From Paraburkholderia fungorum (GTDB taxonomy: Bacteria; Pseudomonadota; Gammaproteobacteria; Burkholderiales; Burkholderiaceae), in the NCBI RefSeq assembly GCF_900099835.1, contig NZ_FNKP01000001.1, positions 1,240,001-1,304,000 on the forward strand: DNA of 64,000 bases. Reading direction: 5' to 3'. Each line of letters starts with the position of its first letter. Positions within the stretch are counted from its first letter, which is position 1. Under the pieces are notes generated by a model that saw nothing but the letters and a program-made list of their open reading frames with translations, searched no databases and was not told the origin of the DNA. The position numbers and the translations under genes are program-made. Below, piece after piece: positions 9,732 through 18,677 of this stretch.

Positions 9732-10457
9732 ATGGCTACTCAAATACTTGTTGTCGACGACGACGTCGAATTGCGCGATCTGCTGCGCGACTATCTGGCC
9801 CGTCAGGGCATCGAAGTGTCGGTGCTGCATGACGCGGGCTCGCTCGAGCGCAGGCTCGAACGCGAGCGCCCGGATCTGATCGTGCTGGATCTGATGATGC
9901 CGGGTGTCGACGGCCTTACGGCGCTGCGCAAACTGCGCGCGTCGGGCGACGATATCCCCGTCATCATGCTTACCGCGCGTGCGGACGACGTCGACCGGAT
10001 CGTCGGGCTGGAACTCGGCGCCGACGACTACCTCGGCAAGCCGTTCAATCCGCGCGAGCTGCTGGCGCGCGTGCAGGCAGTCTTGCGGCGGCGTCGCACG
10101 TTGCCGTCGGCGGCGGCGCCGGAACAGCGCGAGCCGTTCAACTTCGGCCGCTTCACGCTCGACTTCCAGTCGCGCACGCTGCATCTGGAAGACAAGCCGC
10201 TCACGCTGTCGGGCAGCGAATTCGCGCTGCTGAAGATCTTCGTCAATCACCCCATGCGCACGCTCACGCGCGAACGCCTGCTCGAACTGCTGCACGGTCC
10301 CGAATACGACGGCACCGACCGCGGCATCGACGTGCAGGTGTGGCGACTGCGCCGCATTCTCGAAACCGATCCGTCCACGCCGCGCTTTATTCAAACTGTG
10401 CGCGGCCGCGGTTACGTGTTCGTCCCTGACGGCGAGCAGCATGCGTCGGCCCATTGA
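9732..10457 (+). CDS. OmpR-family response regulator
   Basis: DNA-binding response regulator, 241 residues. The receiver domain (1-120) has acidic residues D9-D11, phosphoacceptor Asp53 (IVLDLMMP), Thr81 and Lys103 (YLGKPFNPREL). The C-terminal winged helix (about 135-235) ends with FIQTVRGRGYVFVPDG. The receiver resembles E. coli OmpR closely (VDRIVGLELGADDY, NPRELLARVQAVLRRR). It overlaps the kinase gene by 17 bp. GTAA repeats upstream suggest autoregulation together with the divergent Spy-like gene. I call it OmpR-like, but its gene context is Cpx-like. Confidence 0.92.
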   Translation: MATQILVVDDDVELRDLLRDYLARQGIEVSVLHDAGSLERRLERERPDLIVLDLMMPGVDGLTALRKLRASGDDIPVIMLTARADDVDRIVGLELGADDYLGKPFNPRELLARVQAVLRRRRTLPSAAAPEQREPFNFGRFTLDFQSRTLHLEDKPLTLSGSEFALLKIFVNHPMRTLTRERLLELLHGPEYDGTDRGIDVQVWRLRRILETDPSTPRFIQTVRGRGYVFVPDGEQHASAH

Positions 10458-11757
10458 TTCGCTGTTCGGGCGGCTGGCGCTATTAGTCGTCGCTGTATTG
10501 CTGCTGTCGCATTTCGCGTGGTTCTCGCTGATGCGCCTCGAGCGTTCCCAGCAGCAGACACGCTACGCGGTCGAAGAAGCGACTTTTCTCGTCGAGGCGG
10601 TGCGTCAACACGTGGTCCGTTCGCCGGATCTGCCGTTGCCGTCGCGAGTGAAGCTGGTCGATCCGGCGAGTGCCGAGGTGCCACCGGAGGGCTTGGAGAT
10701 GCCGCCGCCGCTCGAACGTTTCGTCGAGGACGTGCGCGATCGCATGCCGGCCGGCACGCAGGTGCGGGTTGGTCAGCCGGGCAAGCCCCCTGAGTTGTGG
10801 GTGCGCGCCGCGACCGATCACAGCTGGATCGTCGTGCCCATGCAGCCGTTGCGCATGCCGCGTTCGCTCGACCGCACGGTGTTGTGGCTCGTCATCATTT
10901 TCTCGTTCGCGGTCATGGCGGCGCTGTTCGCCGCGTGGGCGTTACAGCAGCCGTTGCGTAATCTGGCTCAGGCGGTGGCGCGTTTCGGCCGTGGTTTGCC
11001 GGTGCCACCGGTGCCGGAACGTGGTCCGCGCGAACTGCGTCAACTGACGCATGGCTTCAATCAGATGGTCCAGGAAGTGGCGCGCACGGAAAACGACCGC
11101 GCCGTGATGCTGGCGGGCGTCGCGCACGATCTGAAAACGCCGCTCGCACGTTTGCGGCTGCGTGCCGAAATGATGGACGAAGTGAAGATGCGCGACGGCG
11201 TGGTGCGTGACGTCGATTCGATGACACATATCGTCGAACAGTTTCTGGTGTTCGCACACGACGGCGCGGATCGCAGCGAGGCTGTCGAAGTGGATGCGCA
11301 GTGTGAACGCGTGGTGCGTAGTTATCGCGCGGTCGCGGCCGGTGCGCCGACCGTGCTGACCAGGCTCGATGCGGGACCGGGGTTTCTGTTGCCCGCCGCC
11401 ACGCTCGACCGGATTCTGTCGAACCTGCTCGACAACGCACATGCGTATGGCGCTCCGCCTGTGACGGTCGCCACGGCGCGCACATCGCAAGGTTTTACGC
11501 TGTCGGTGAGCGACAACGGCAAGGGCATTGCTCCGCAGGATCTGATCAACGCCAGCCGGCCTTTCGTGCGGCTTGACCCGGCGCGCGGCGGCAATGGACA
11601 TAGCGGGCTGGGTCTTGCCATCGTCGAGCGGCTGGTGCGGCGTGCGGGCGGGGAGTGGGAGATCGGTAACCACGACGGACGTGGTCTGCGAGTCCTGATG
11701 AGCTTTCCGTTCGAGGTGGTGCCGCGAGTAACGGCTGCGTCGGAAAATGCCTGGTAG
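10441..11757 (+). CDS. EnvZ-type sensor histidine kinase
   Basis: Inner-membrane sensor kinase, 438 residues, partner of the preceding regulator. TM1 (about 10-30) and TM2 (about 145-168) bracket a periplasmic sensor of about 115 residues. HAMP follows, then the H-box with His229 (GVAHDLKTPLARL, as in EnvZ). The ATPase domain has N-box NLLDNAHAYG, G1 SDNGKGI and G2 GHSGLGLAIV. The start overlaps the regulator gene, so the two are translationally linked. Two hairpin terminators follow. The signal sensed is unknown. Confidence 0.92.
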   Translation: MRRPIDSLFGRLALLVVAVLLLSHFAWFSLMRLERSQQQTRYAVEEATFLVEAVRQHVVRSPDLPLPSRVKLVDPASAEVPPEGLEMPPPLERFVEDVRDRMPAGTQVRVGQPGKPPELWVRAATDHSWIVVPMQPLRMPRSLDRTVLWLVIIFSFAVMAALFAAWALQQPLRNLAQAVARFGRGLPVPPVPERGPRELRQLTHGFNQMVQEVARTENDRAVMLAGVAHDLKTPLARLRLRAEMMDEVKMRDGVVRDVDSMTHIVEQFLVFAHDGADRSEAVEVDAQCERVVRSYRAVAAGAPTVLTRLDAGPGFLLPAATLDRILSNLLDNAHAYGAPPVTVATARTSQGFTLSVSDNGKGIAPQDLINASRPFVRLDPARGGNGHSGLGLAIVERLVRRAGGEWEIGNHDGRGLRVLMSFPFEVVPRVTAASENAW

Positions 11758-11830
11758 GTCAGGTTGCCTATTGGCGGCGGCAGCCAAGGTATCAAATAAA
11801 ACCGTACCTGAAACCTGTTAGATGCCGACT

Positions 11831-11859
11831 GGTGCAGGCGCTACGCGTCTGCACCTTTT
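11831..11859 (+). terminator. First terminator after the sensor kinase
   Basis: GGTGCAG (11831-11837) pairs with CTGCACC (11849-11855), followed by TTTT. It lies about 75 nt after the kinase stop. Confidence 0.65.
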
Positions 11860-11867
11860 CACTCGAT

Positions 11868-11893
11868 ATCCGGACGCAACGTCCGGATGTTTT
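11868..11893 (+). terminator. Second terminator after the sensor kinase
   Basis: ATCCGGAC (11868-11875), loop GCAAC, GTCCGGAT (11881-11888), then GTTTTTC. It is a clear rho-independent terminator and sits in tandem with the one at 11831. Confidence 0.8.
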
Positions 11894-11915
11894 TCACCGG
11901 GCCGGGCCCAGTGCG

Positions 11916-12182
11916 TCAGTCTGAAAACAGCGTATTCAACGCGTTTGCCGCGTCGCTATCTACCGTATTCCACGTCACTGTTTCGGCCTCGAAAATATAG
12001 TGCGTGGTGTATTTGCCGAGGCGCGCCAGTATCTCCTCCTGAATCAATTCCGGCGCGACGGCCAGTTTCAGATACCACGCCGTCGACGACAGGCGCGTCT
12101 GGAACGCACCATATTCAGCCAGCAGATGGTCGAATGCGTCGGCGTCCTGATCGCGACAGACGATCACCAAATTTCCCTTCAT
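11916..12182 (-). CDS. Small conserved protein, possibly ferredoxin-fold (SinR/Cas2-like)
   Basis: 88 residues, with GGGAG 7 nt before the ATG. No firm family assignment. The pattern of a short beta strand (NLVIVCRDQ), a helix (AFDHLLAEYG), a strand (AWYLKLAV), a helix (LIQEEILARLGKY) and a strand (HYIFEAETVTW) resembles small alpha/beta proteins labelled SinR-like or Cas2-like, which share a ferredoxin-like fold. There are no cas genes or CRISPR repeats nearby, so a CRISPR role is not supported. It stands alone between the kinase and the diguanylate cyclase. Confidence 0.65.
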   Translation of the reverse strand: MKGNLVIVCRDQDADAFDHLLAEYGAFQTRLSSTAWYLKLAVAPELIQEEILARLGKYTTHYIFEAETVTWNTVDSDAANALNTLFSD

Positions 12183-12340
12183 GCGAATCTCCCGTTAGAG
12201 CGGTAGCGGCAACCTCGATATCAAGGTCGATGATACCTGCTTCATTACGGGAAGCCCGGCGCGGATGCCTGCTTTGTGTCAGCTTCTGCACCAAGCGGAA
12301 CTCCGCCCGCGCGCAAGGATATCTTGCGGTGAACGTAGCC

Positions 12341-14032
12341 TCACCATACGCTCGCCGCCGTGCGGGCGGGCGGGGCGGTGTCGTCGGGCGGCAGCGCTTC
12401 GGTGCGGTCGCGGCCGCCCGTCTTGGCCGCGTAGAGGGCGGTGTCGGCGCGGCTCATGATCCGCTCGGGCAGATCGTCGGGCGACAGTTCGGTGATGCCG
12501 ATGCTCACGCTCAAGCCGACCGACGGCGGCAGCTTTGGCGAAGGATTCGCCTTCAGACGCAGCCGCAAGCGTTCGACCACGTCGCGGCCGGCGGCGAGAT
12601 CCGTGGCCGGCAGCAGCAGGCCAAACTCTTCGCCGCCCAGCCGCCCGATCGAGTCGGCGCTGCGCAGCTCCGCCCGGCAGGTGTCGACGAAATGTTCGAG
12701 CGCGCGGTCGCCGGCGGCATGGCCGAAGCGGTCGTTGATCTGCTTGAAGTGGTCGAGGTCGGCAATCGCCATGCACAACGGCTCGTGGTTTGCCCGCGCG
12801 CGCTCGATCTCCCGGCGCAACAGGTCGAGAAAATAGCGCCGTGACAATGCGCCGGTCAGCGCGTCGTGACGCGCTTCCGCTGCAAGCAGCGTGTTGGCCG
12901 ATTGCAATTGTTCCGCAAGATCGCGGGTCGCGCGATGGTGGCGGCGCTCGCGCACGTACGACACCGTGATCACCCACGCCAGCGCGACAGTCCCGGCCAG
13001 CGTCAGGAAAACCAGCAAATGATCGCGCTTATGATTGCGCAGCAGTTCAGGCCAGGCCGCGAGCGGATCGACCAGGTGCGCCGAGAGCCCCGAGTTCAGG
13101 CCGCTGCGGGTTTGATACAGCGACGGCGCGGGCTGCTCGGTCATGCCGAACAGTTGCCCGGCGACGGCCGCGGGCACCCACGGTGCCTCTTCCCGAACCT
13201 GCGTGTCGACACGAATCTCCATGTCGGGGAACACGTCGCGGCGATAGATCAGCTTGCGTTCGGCGGCGCTCATCTGCGTGACATGTGAGTGAGGCAGCAT
13301 GTGGCCTTCGAGTTCGCTGTCGTGCGCCATGATGATCACGCCGTTGTCGTCGGAGACGAAGGTGCCCTCGTGCGCGACCCAGTGGCGCAAGCGGGCGATG
13401 CCCACCTTCGCGACCACCACGCCGACCAGCAGACCCTCCGCATAGACCGGCGCGGCGATGAAGATACCCGGCTCGCCGCTCGCGCGGCCCACGCCGTACG
13501 CCTCGGAAAACGCGCCGAGCAATGCATTCGTCAGGTAGGCGCGCGTGCGCATGTCGATGCCGACGAACGAGCGCTCGGCTGCCTGCGGATTGTTGATCGA
13601 GTCGCTCGACGCCACGCAGACGCCGTTGGCATTGACGAGCCAGATCTGGTCGAGTCCGGAGAAGCCCTGCGCGTCATGCAGAAAGTTGCTGACGGTGGTC
13701 ATCTGCCGGTCTTTTAACAACGCGGCGCGCAGAGCGGGTTCCGCCGCCTCGTTGTTCACGGCATAATTCTGGGATTGCACCAGGGCCCGCTGGACCACGT
13801 CCATTTCGGCCATGGTTGCGGGGATGGCGCGAGACATGGCGAGGTCGCTGGCAATCACCTCTCCCATGTTGTCGACAACCGACGTGGACATTTGCCGCTG
13901 CGTGCGCAAGGCGGCGTCCAGCTCTTGCTGTACCATCCGGTCCGCGACCATGCCCGCCACGAACCAGCAACCCAGCACGATCAGCACGAAGCTGATCGGA
14001 CCGGTTACCTGGCGCAAGGTTGTCCTGTTCAT
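12341..14032 (-). CDS. Membrane diguanylate cyclase (sensor-GGDEF)
   Basis: Predicted to make cyclic di-GMP from two GTP at the inner membrane; 563 residues from the ATG at 14032. The frame runs 45 codons further upstream, but that part is not membrane-like. TM1 (about 10-31) and TM2 (about 330-350) enclose a large periplasmic Cache-like sensor with LDQIWLVNANGVCVASSD and GIFIAAPVYAEG. The cytoplasmic GGDEF domain (about 380-545) has DALTGALSRRYF, the metal site IADLDHFKQIND and an intact active site RLGGEEFGLL. No RxxD product-inhibition site was recognised in the expected place. Monocistronic. Confidence 0.9.
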   Translation of the reverse strand: MNRTTLRQVTGPISFVLIVLGCWFVAGMVADRMVQQELDAALRTQRQMSTSVVDNMGEVIASDLAMSRAIPATMAEMDVVQRALVQSQNYAVNNEAAEPALRAALLKDRQMTTVSNFLHDAQGFSGLDQIWLVNANGVCVASSDSINNPQAAERSFVGIDMRTRAYLTNALLGAFSEAYGVGRASGEPGIFIAAPVYAEGLLVGVVVAKVGIARLRHWVAHEGTFVSDDNGVIIMAHDSELEGHMLPHSHVTQMSAAERKLIYRRDVFPDMEIRVDTQVREEAPWVPAAVAGQLFGMTEQPAPSLYQTRSGLNSGLSAHLVDPLAAWPELLRNHKRDHLLVFLTLAGTVALAWVITVSYVRERRHHRATRDLAEQLQSANTLLAAEARHDALTGALSRRYFLDLLRREIERARANHEPLCMAIADLDHFKQINDRFGHAAGDRALEHFVDTCRAELRSADSIGRLGGEEFGLLLPATDLAAGRDVVERLRLRLKANPSPKLPPSVGLSVSIGITELSPDDLPERIMSRADTALYAAKTGGRDRTEALPPDDTAPPARTAASVW

Positions 14033-14750
14033 CGACCCTCTGATCCGTCTGGCTGTGACATGCAACAAGCTCAATCGTGGCAGCGCGCTGGCGCTGTGCC
14101 GACTCTGTGGAAGCGGCTGACCATACGCCGCCGCCGTGGCCCCGGATAACTGCTGGAAGAGGCGCATCGTTTCGTGATTTTAACCGCCATGGGGCCAGAC
14201 GCCACCGTTATTGCGGGAATGCGAACTATCGTTGGCGCGTCTATATAGACATCAACGGCAGTCTGGCCGTCCGGCTGAAGGCCGGTGAGTGTCGCGGTCA
14301 GCCGGTCGTGGCTTTCGCGCTAGCCGCGAGATCCGGCAATGTGGCTGACGCGCCACGCTCCATGCATCGCAGAGTGATTCAGCGACGCGGCTCCAGACCG
14401 GTTTGCCGGACGTAGCCCGCGATTTATCGCGATTTGCCGCGAAAGGTTGTGCCTGAAACATAGGATGGTGTAGTGTCGTGCCGTCCAAAACGAGGAAAGC
14501 TCGCCGGCCTACGGGCGGCGCCTGCGGCGACAGTAGCCCGGGGTGATGGAGTGGTGGCGTGACCGGCTTGAACAGCCTGTTGCGCGTCCGTCCGTGACCG
14601 GTCCACGTGTCTCCAACGCTAACGATTTACCGCGCACACGCGTTTTGCCATGCATGATTTCAGCTTTCCGGACCGATCTTCAGACCGCCGCGCCAAAGCC
14701 GCGGGCTCCTTCGACCAGAACAACACCAGCACCGAAGGGGAGGGCCTCTG
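14033..14750. other. Intergenic region, diguanylate cyclase / ABC permease
   Basis: About 720 bp between divergent genes. No open frame here has a recognisable product. It presumably holds both promoters. GAGGGCCTCT just before 14751 contains the permease gene's Shine-Dalgarno. Confidence 0.4.
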
Positions 14751-16502
14751 ATGGATTTCAGTTTTAACCTGAAGCGCACCGCGAATGCGTCGGCATGGCG
14801 GGTGTTGCCCAATCGCTGGGACTTCGTCGCCTTTCCGCTGATCATCTGCATTATTGCCATGGCGGCGATCGGCTTTCACGAGACGCTCGCGCCGATGTCG
14901 GTGCTGAAGACCCAGGCCATTTCGCTCGATCCGTCGAACCTGCCTGAATATGCAATGCGCACCACGCTGCGCATGCTGGCGGCGATGGTCGCGTCGCTGA
15001 TCTTCACGCTGATCTACGGCACGCTCGCTGCCAAGAGCCGCCGCGCCGGGCTCGTGCTCGTGCCGATTCTGGACATCCTCCAGTCGGTGCCGGTGCTGGG
15101 CTACATTTCGTTTACGGTCACGTTCTTCCTCGCGCTGTTTCCGGGCCGCGTGCTAGGCGCCGAGCTCGCGGCGATCTTCGCGATCTTCACGAGTCAGGCG
15201 TGGAACATGACGTTCAGCTTCTATCAGTCGCTGCGCACGGTGCCACGCGATCTGGACGAAGTGTCGCGCGGCTTTCATCTGACTTCGTGGCAGCGCTTCT
15301 GGAAGCTCGAAGTGCCATTCTCGATGCCGGGCCTCATCTGGAACATGATGATGTCGATGTCGGGCGGGTGGTTCTTCGTGGTCGCGTCCGAAGCCATCAC
15401 GGTCGGTAACAACACGATCACGCTACCGGGCATCGGCGCGTATCTGGCGCAGGCGATCGAGGTCAAGAATCTGCACGCGATCGGCTGGGTGATCCTCGCG
15501 ATGACCGTCGTGATTCTCGCGTACGACCAATTGCTGTTCCGTCCGCTGGTCGCGTGGGCCGACAAGTTCCGCATGGAAAACACCAGTTCGGGCGACGCGC
15601 CGGAGTCGTGGCTGCTCGACCTGATCCGCCGCACGCGTCTGATTCACCGTCTGCTGGTGCCGGTCGGCTGGATGTTCGCGAAAGCGGCGCGAGTGCGCTT
15701 CCAGTTGCCGGCGTTCAGCGCGCCGCGCTTCCAGATTCCGCAACGCGAGAAAAGCTCGAAGCTCGGCGATATCGTCTGGGCCGCGCTGGTGCTGCTCGCC
15801 ACGGTCTATGTGGTGTATCGCGTGGTGCTGTATGTGCGTACCGGCGTGTCGCTCGAAGAAGTCGGCCATGTGCTGGTGCTCGGCCTGATCACGCTGCTGC
15901 GCGTCGTGGTGCTGATCGCGATTGCGTCGGTGATCTGGGTGCCGATCGGTGTGCTGATCGGTCTGCGTCCGGCGCTGGCTGAAAAGATCCAGCCGCTCGC
16001 GCAGTTCCTCGCCGCGTTCCCGGCGAACCTGCTGTTCCCGGTGTTCGTGATCGTGATCGTGCGATTCCATCTGAACCCGGACATCTGGCTGTCGCCGCTG
16101 ATCGTGCTCGGCACGCAGTGGTATATCCTGTTCAACGTCATTGCCGGTGCCAGTTCCTATCCGAACGACTACCGCGAGGCGGCCAAGAATTTCCACATTC
16201 GCGGCTGGCAATGGTGGCGTCAGGCGATGCTGCCGGGCATTTTCCCGTACTACGTGACCGGCGCGATCACCGCGTCGGGCGGCGCGTGGAACGCGAGTAT
16301 CGTGGCGGAATTCGTCCAGTGGGGCGATACCAAGGTGGCGGCGCACGGCCTGGGCGCGTACATCGCGCAGACCACGGCGGCCGGCGACTATCCGAAGATC
16401 ATTGTGGGCATCGCCGTGATGTCCCTGTTCGTGACGCTGTTCAACCGTCTGCTGTGGCGCCCGCTGTTCGCGTACGCCGAAGCCAAGCTGCGGCTTGATT
16501 GA
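14751..16502 (+). CDS. ABC transporter with two fused permease domains (NitT/TauT class)
   Basis: 583 residues, about twice the length of a normal permease. There are two binding-protein-dependent transport domains in tandem. The first (about 70-280) has an EAA-type loop DEVSRGFHLTSWQRFWKLE; the second (about 370-575) has EAAKNFHIRGWQWWRQAML. Both end with similar LPGIGAYLAQA / AHGLGAYIAQTT segments, showing internal duplication. It matches the 'anion transport, duplicated permease' type of COG4986. With the ATPase 97 nt downstream it would form a transporter, but no substrate-binding protein is encoded nearby. The substrate is unknown. Confidence 0.88.
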   Translation: MDFSFNLKRTANASAWRVLPNRWDFVAFPLIICIIAMAAIGFHETLAPMSVLKTQAISLDPSNLPEYAMRTTLRMLAAMVASLIFTLIYGTLAAKSRRAGLVLVPILDILQSVPVLGYISFTVTFFLALFPGRVLGAELAAIFAIFTSQAWNMTFSFYQSLRTVPRDLDEVSRGFHLTSWQRFWKLEVPFSMPGLIWNMMMSMSGGWFFVVASEAITVGNNTITLPGIGAYLAQAIEVKNLHAIGWVILAMTVVILAYDQLLFRPLVAWADKFRMENTSSGDAPESWLLDLIRRTRLIHRLLVPVGWMFAKAARVRFQLPAFSAPRFQIPQREKSSKLGDIVWAALVLLATVYVVYRVVLYVRTGVSLEEVGHVLVLGLITLLRVVVLIAIASVIWVPIGVLIGLRPALAEKIQPLAQFLAAFPANLLFPVFVIVIVRFHLNPDIWLSPLIVLGTQWYILFNVIAGASSYPNDYREAAKNFHIRGWQWWRQAMLPGIFPYYVTGAITASGGAWNASIVAEFVQWGDTKVAAHGLGAYIAQTTAAGDYPKIIVGIAVMSLFVTLFNRLLWRPLFAYAEAKLRLD

Positions 16503-16525
16503 GCGTCTCTGAACCTGTCGCTTGG

Positions 16526-16569
16526 CGCCAGGCTACCCGAGCGAGTTGAGACGCGAAGGCAGCCTGGCG
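16526..16569 (+). repeat. Intercistronic inverted repeat
   Basis: CGCCAGGCT (16526-16534) and AGCCTGGCG (16561-16569), 26 nt apart, between the permease and ATPase genes. There is no T-tract, so it is more likely an mRNA processing or stability hairpin than a terminator. Confidence 0.5.
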
Positions 16570-16599
16570 TGTTCATGAGAAATATGAAGGCATAACGCG

Positions 16600-17946
16600 A
16601 TGCAAAATCCTAAAGCTGCTATCACCGCCGCGCCGATCCAGACGCCGCCGAAGCCGCCGCGCCTCGGCGAAGAGATCCTGCGCGTCAAGGACGTGTGCCG
16701 TGGTTTCAACAAGACGCAGGGCGAACTGCTCGTCCTCGACGACGCGAATCTGTCGTTGCGCGAGGGCGAGATCGTCGGTTTGCTGGGCCGCTCCGGCTCG
16801 GGCAAGTCGACGCTGCTGCGCATCATCGCCGGTCTGATCGAACCGACCGACGGCGAAGTCACATATATGGGCAAGCCGCTCGACGGCCCCGCGAAGGGCG
16901 TCGCGATGGTGTTCCAGACCTTCGCGCTGTTTCCGTGGCTGACCGTGCTGCAAAACGTGGAAGCGGGTCTTGAAGCGCAGGGTGTCGGCGCTGCCGAGCG
17001 GCGCACGCGCGCACTGGCCGCGATCGACCTGATCGGTCTGGACGGGTTCGAAAACGCGTATCCGCGCGAGTTGTCGGGCGGCATGCGTCAGCGCGTCGGC
17101 TTTGCGCGCGCGCTGGTGGTCGATCCGACGCTGCTGCTGATGGACGAACCGTTCTCCGCGCTCGACGTGCTGACCGCCGAAACGCTGCGTACCGACCTGC
17201 TCGATCTGTGGACGCAAGGTCGTATGCCGATCAAGTCGGTGCTGATCGTCACGCACAACATCGAGGAAGCGGTGTTCATGTGCGACCGGATTCTGGTGTT
17301 GTCGTCGAATCCGGGGCGGGTGGTGGCCGAGATCAAGGTGCCGTTCAAGCATCCGCGTAACCGTCTCGACCCGGCGTTCCGCAAGCTGGTCGACGACATC
17401 TACGCGAAGATGACCGCGCGTCAGACCGACGAAAAGACCAAGAAGGGTCTCGAACTGCACAGCTGGCTGCCGCATGTGTCGACCAACCTGATGGCCGGTC
17501 TGATCGAAACGCTGGCTGCCGCGCCGTACCACGGCCGTGCGGACATGCCGGAAATCGCGCGTTCGCTGCATCTCGAGGTGGACGATCTGTTCCCGGTGGC
17601 CGAAGTGCTGCAACACCTCGGTTTCGCGGATATCCGCGAGGGTGACATTTTCCTGACGCCGCCCGCGCGCGTGTTCTCCGAGTTCGGCACGCAGGAACGG
17701 AAGATGATGTTCGCCGAGCATCTGCTGCGGCACGTGCCGCTGGCTGCGCGAATCAAGAAAGTGCTGAACGAACGGCCGGGGCATCGCGCGCCGCGCGTGC
17801 GCTTCGAGCAGGAACTGGAAGATTTTCTGTCCGACAGCGCGGCGGAAGAAACGCTGGACGCGGTCATCAACTGGGGCCGTTATGGCGAGATTTTCTCGTA
17901 CAACGACCAGACCGAAATCTTCAGCCTGGAAGACGTGGAGTCTTAA
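16600..17946 (+). CDS. NitT/TauT-class ABC ATPase with C-terminal AAA-associated domain
   Basis: 448 residues. The first 260 are a standard ABC ATPase: Walker A GRSGSGKST, signature LSGGMRQRVGFARAL, Walker B LLLMDEPFSALD and the H-loop in VTHNIEEAVF. The final ~165 residues form an extra domain of the AAA-associated C-terminal type (LHLEVDDLFPVAEVLQHLGF, LTPPARVFSEFGTQERKMMF), seen on ATPases paired with duplicated permeases. This domain may regulate transport or sense ligand. The gene follows the double permease; a strong terminator ends the unit. Confidence 0.88.
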   Translation: MQNPKAAITAAPIQTPPKPPRLGEEILRVKDVCRGFNKTQGELLVLDDANLSLREGEIVGLLGRSGSGKSTLLRIIAGLIEPTDGEVTYMGKPLDGPAKGVAMVFQTFALFPWLTVLQNVEAGLEAQGVGAAERRTRALAAIDLIGLDGFENAYPRELSGGMRQRVGFARALVVDPTLLLMDEPFSALDVLTAETLRTDLLDLWTQGRMPIKSVLIVTHNIEEAVFMCDRILVLSSNPGRVVAEIKVPFKHPRNRLDPAFRKLVDDIYAKMTARQTDEKTKKGLELHSWLPHVSTNLMAGLIETLAAAPYHGRADMPEIARSLHLEVDDLFPVAEVLQHLGFADIREGDIFLTPPARVFSEFGTQERKMMFAEHLLRHVPLAARIKKVLNERPGHRAPRVRFEQELEDFLSDSAAEETLDAVINWGRYGEIFSYNDQTEIFSLEDVES

Positions 17947-18000
17947 CCGCTGAATTAGCGAGAGCGGCTGAGCGCGCCTCGCGAAGAAACTGCGAACGAT

Positions 18001-18035
18001 AAAAAAAGCGGCAAGGGAAACCTTGCCGCTTTTTT
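18001..18035. terminator. Bidirectional terminator, ABC ATPase / lipoprotein pair
   Basis: AGCGGCAAGG (to 18016), loop GAAA, CCTTGCCGCT (from 18021), flanked by seven As on the left and six Ts on the right, so it works on both strands between convergent genes. Confidence 0.9.
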
Positions 18036-18047
18036 GTTGCACACCGC

Positions 18048-18677
18048 TTATTGCAGATTGCCCCAGCGTTCGACCGCCGGTTCGGCGGACGCCCACTTCC
18101 AGCCCTTGTCCTGCTGACACGCAGCGGCCGTGAACCAGGCTTCGTGCGCATCGGGGCCGTCGCCGTCGCGTACTGAGAACACGAACTCCTTGCACAGCGC
18201 GAGCGACGAACCGAACGCGCGGATCACCCGCACTTCGCCGTGGCCGTTCTCGATCGGCAACGTGTGCTTGACCGACCACGGACGCGTTTCGCCGACCGGC
18301 ATGTCGCCCGCGAGCGCCGCGATCAGGTCCTGCTGGTCCTTGTGCATGCTCTTCATATAGCGCGCGACCGCTTCGTCGGTTGCCGCCTGCACGGCAATGC
18401 CGACGCCGATCGCGACGGCCGGATTCGACGTGAAGATGCCCGACGCGACACCCGCCGCCGCACCGCTGGCTGCTCCGATCGACGTGCAGCCGCTCGTCAT
18501 CAGGCTTGCACCGACGCAGATCGCGCCCGCTGCGATAAGCCGCAGCCGGTTGCCGGAGATCCCGGCGAGCCGGGCATGCGCAGCCCGGAATGGGCCGCCG
18601 AAAGAAGACTCAGGTGAGTTGCCCCGCGAGTTCCCGAACGACTCTCTGAGCGATTGCCGAAGCGAAAGCGCCCTCAT
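18048..18677 (-). CDS. Predicted lipoprotein, paralogue of the upstream gene
   Basis: 209 residues with a long N-terminal stretch before the hydrophobic segment LRLIAAGAICVGASLMTSGC, which ends in a lipobox (TSGC). After the Cys come Gly/Ala-rich residues (IGAASGAAAGVASGIF) like a glycine zipper. The C-terminal domain ends WKWASAEPAVERWGNLQ, nearly identical to the end of the upstream gene's product. Its ATG at 18677 overlaps the upstream stop (ATGA), so the genes are translationally coupled. Function unknown; a cell-envelope role is inferred from the lipobox. Confidence 0.78.
   Translation of the reverse strand: MRALSLRQSLRESFGNSRGNSPESSFGGPFRAAHARLAGISGNRLRLIAAGAICVGASLMTSGCTSIGAASGAAAGVASGIFTSNPAVAIGVGIAVQAATDEAVARYMKSMHKDQQDLIAALAGDMPVGETRPWSVKHTLPIENGHGEVRVIRAFGSSLALCKEFVFSVRDGDGPDAHEAWFTAAACQQDKGWKWASAEPAVERWGNLQ

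Noticed and set aside
11916..12182. A Cas2-like protein as part of a CRISPR system
   Set aside because: No CRISPR repeats, no cas1 and no effector in the window; the resemblance is only at fold level.
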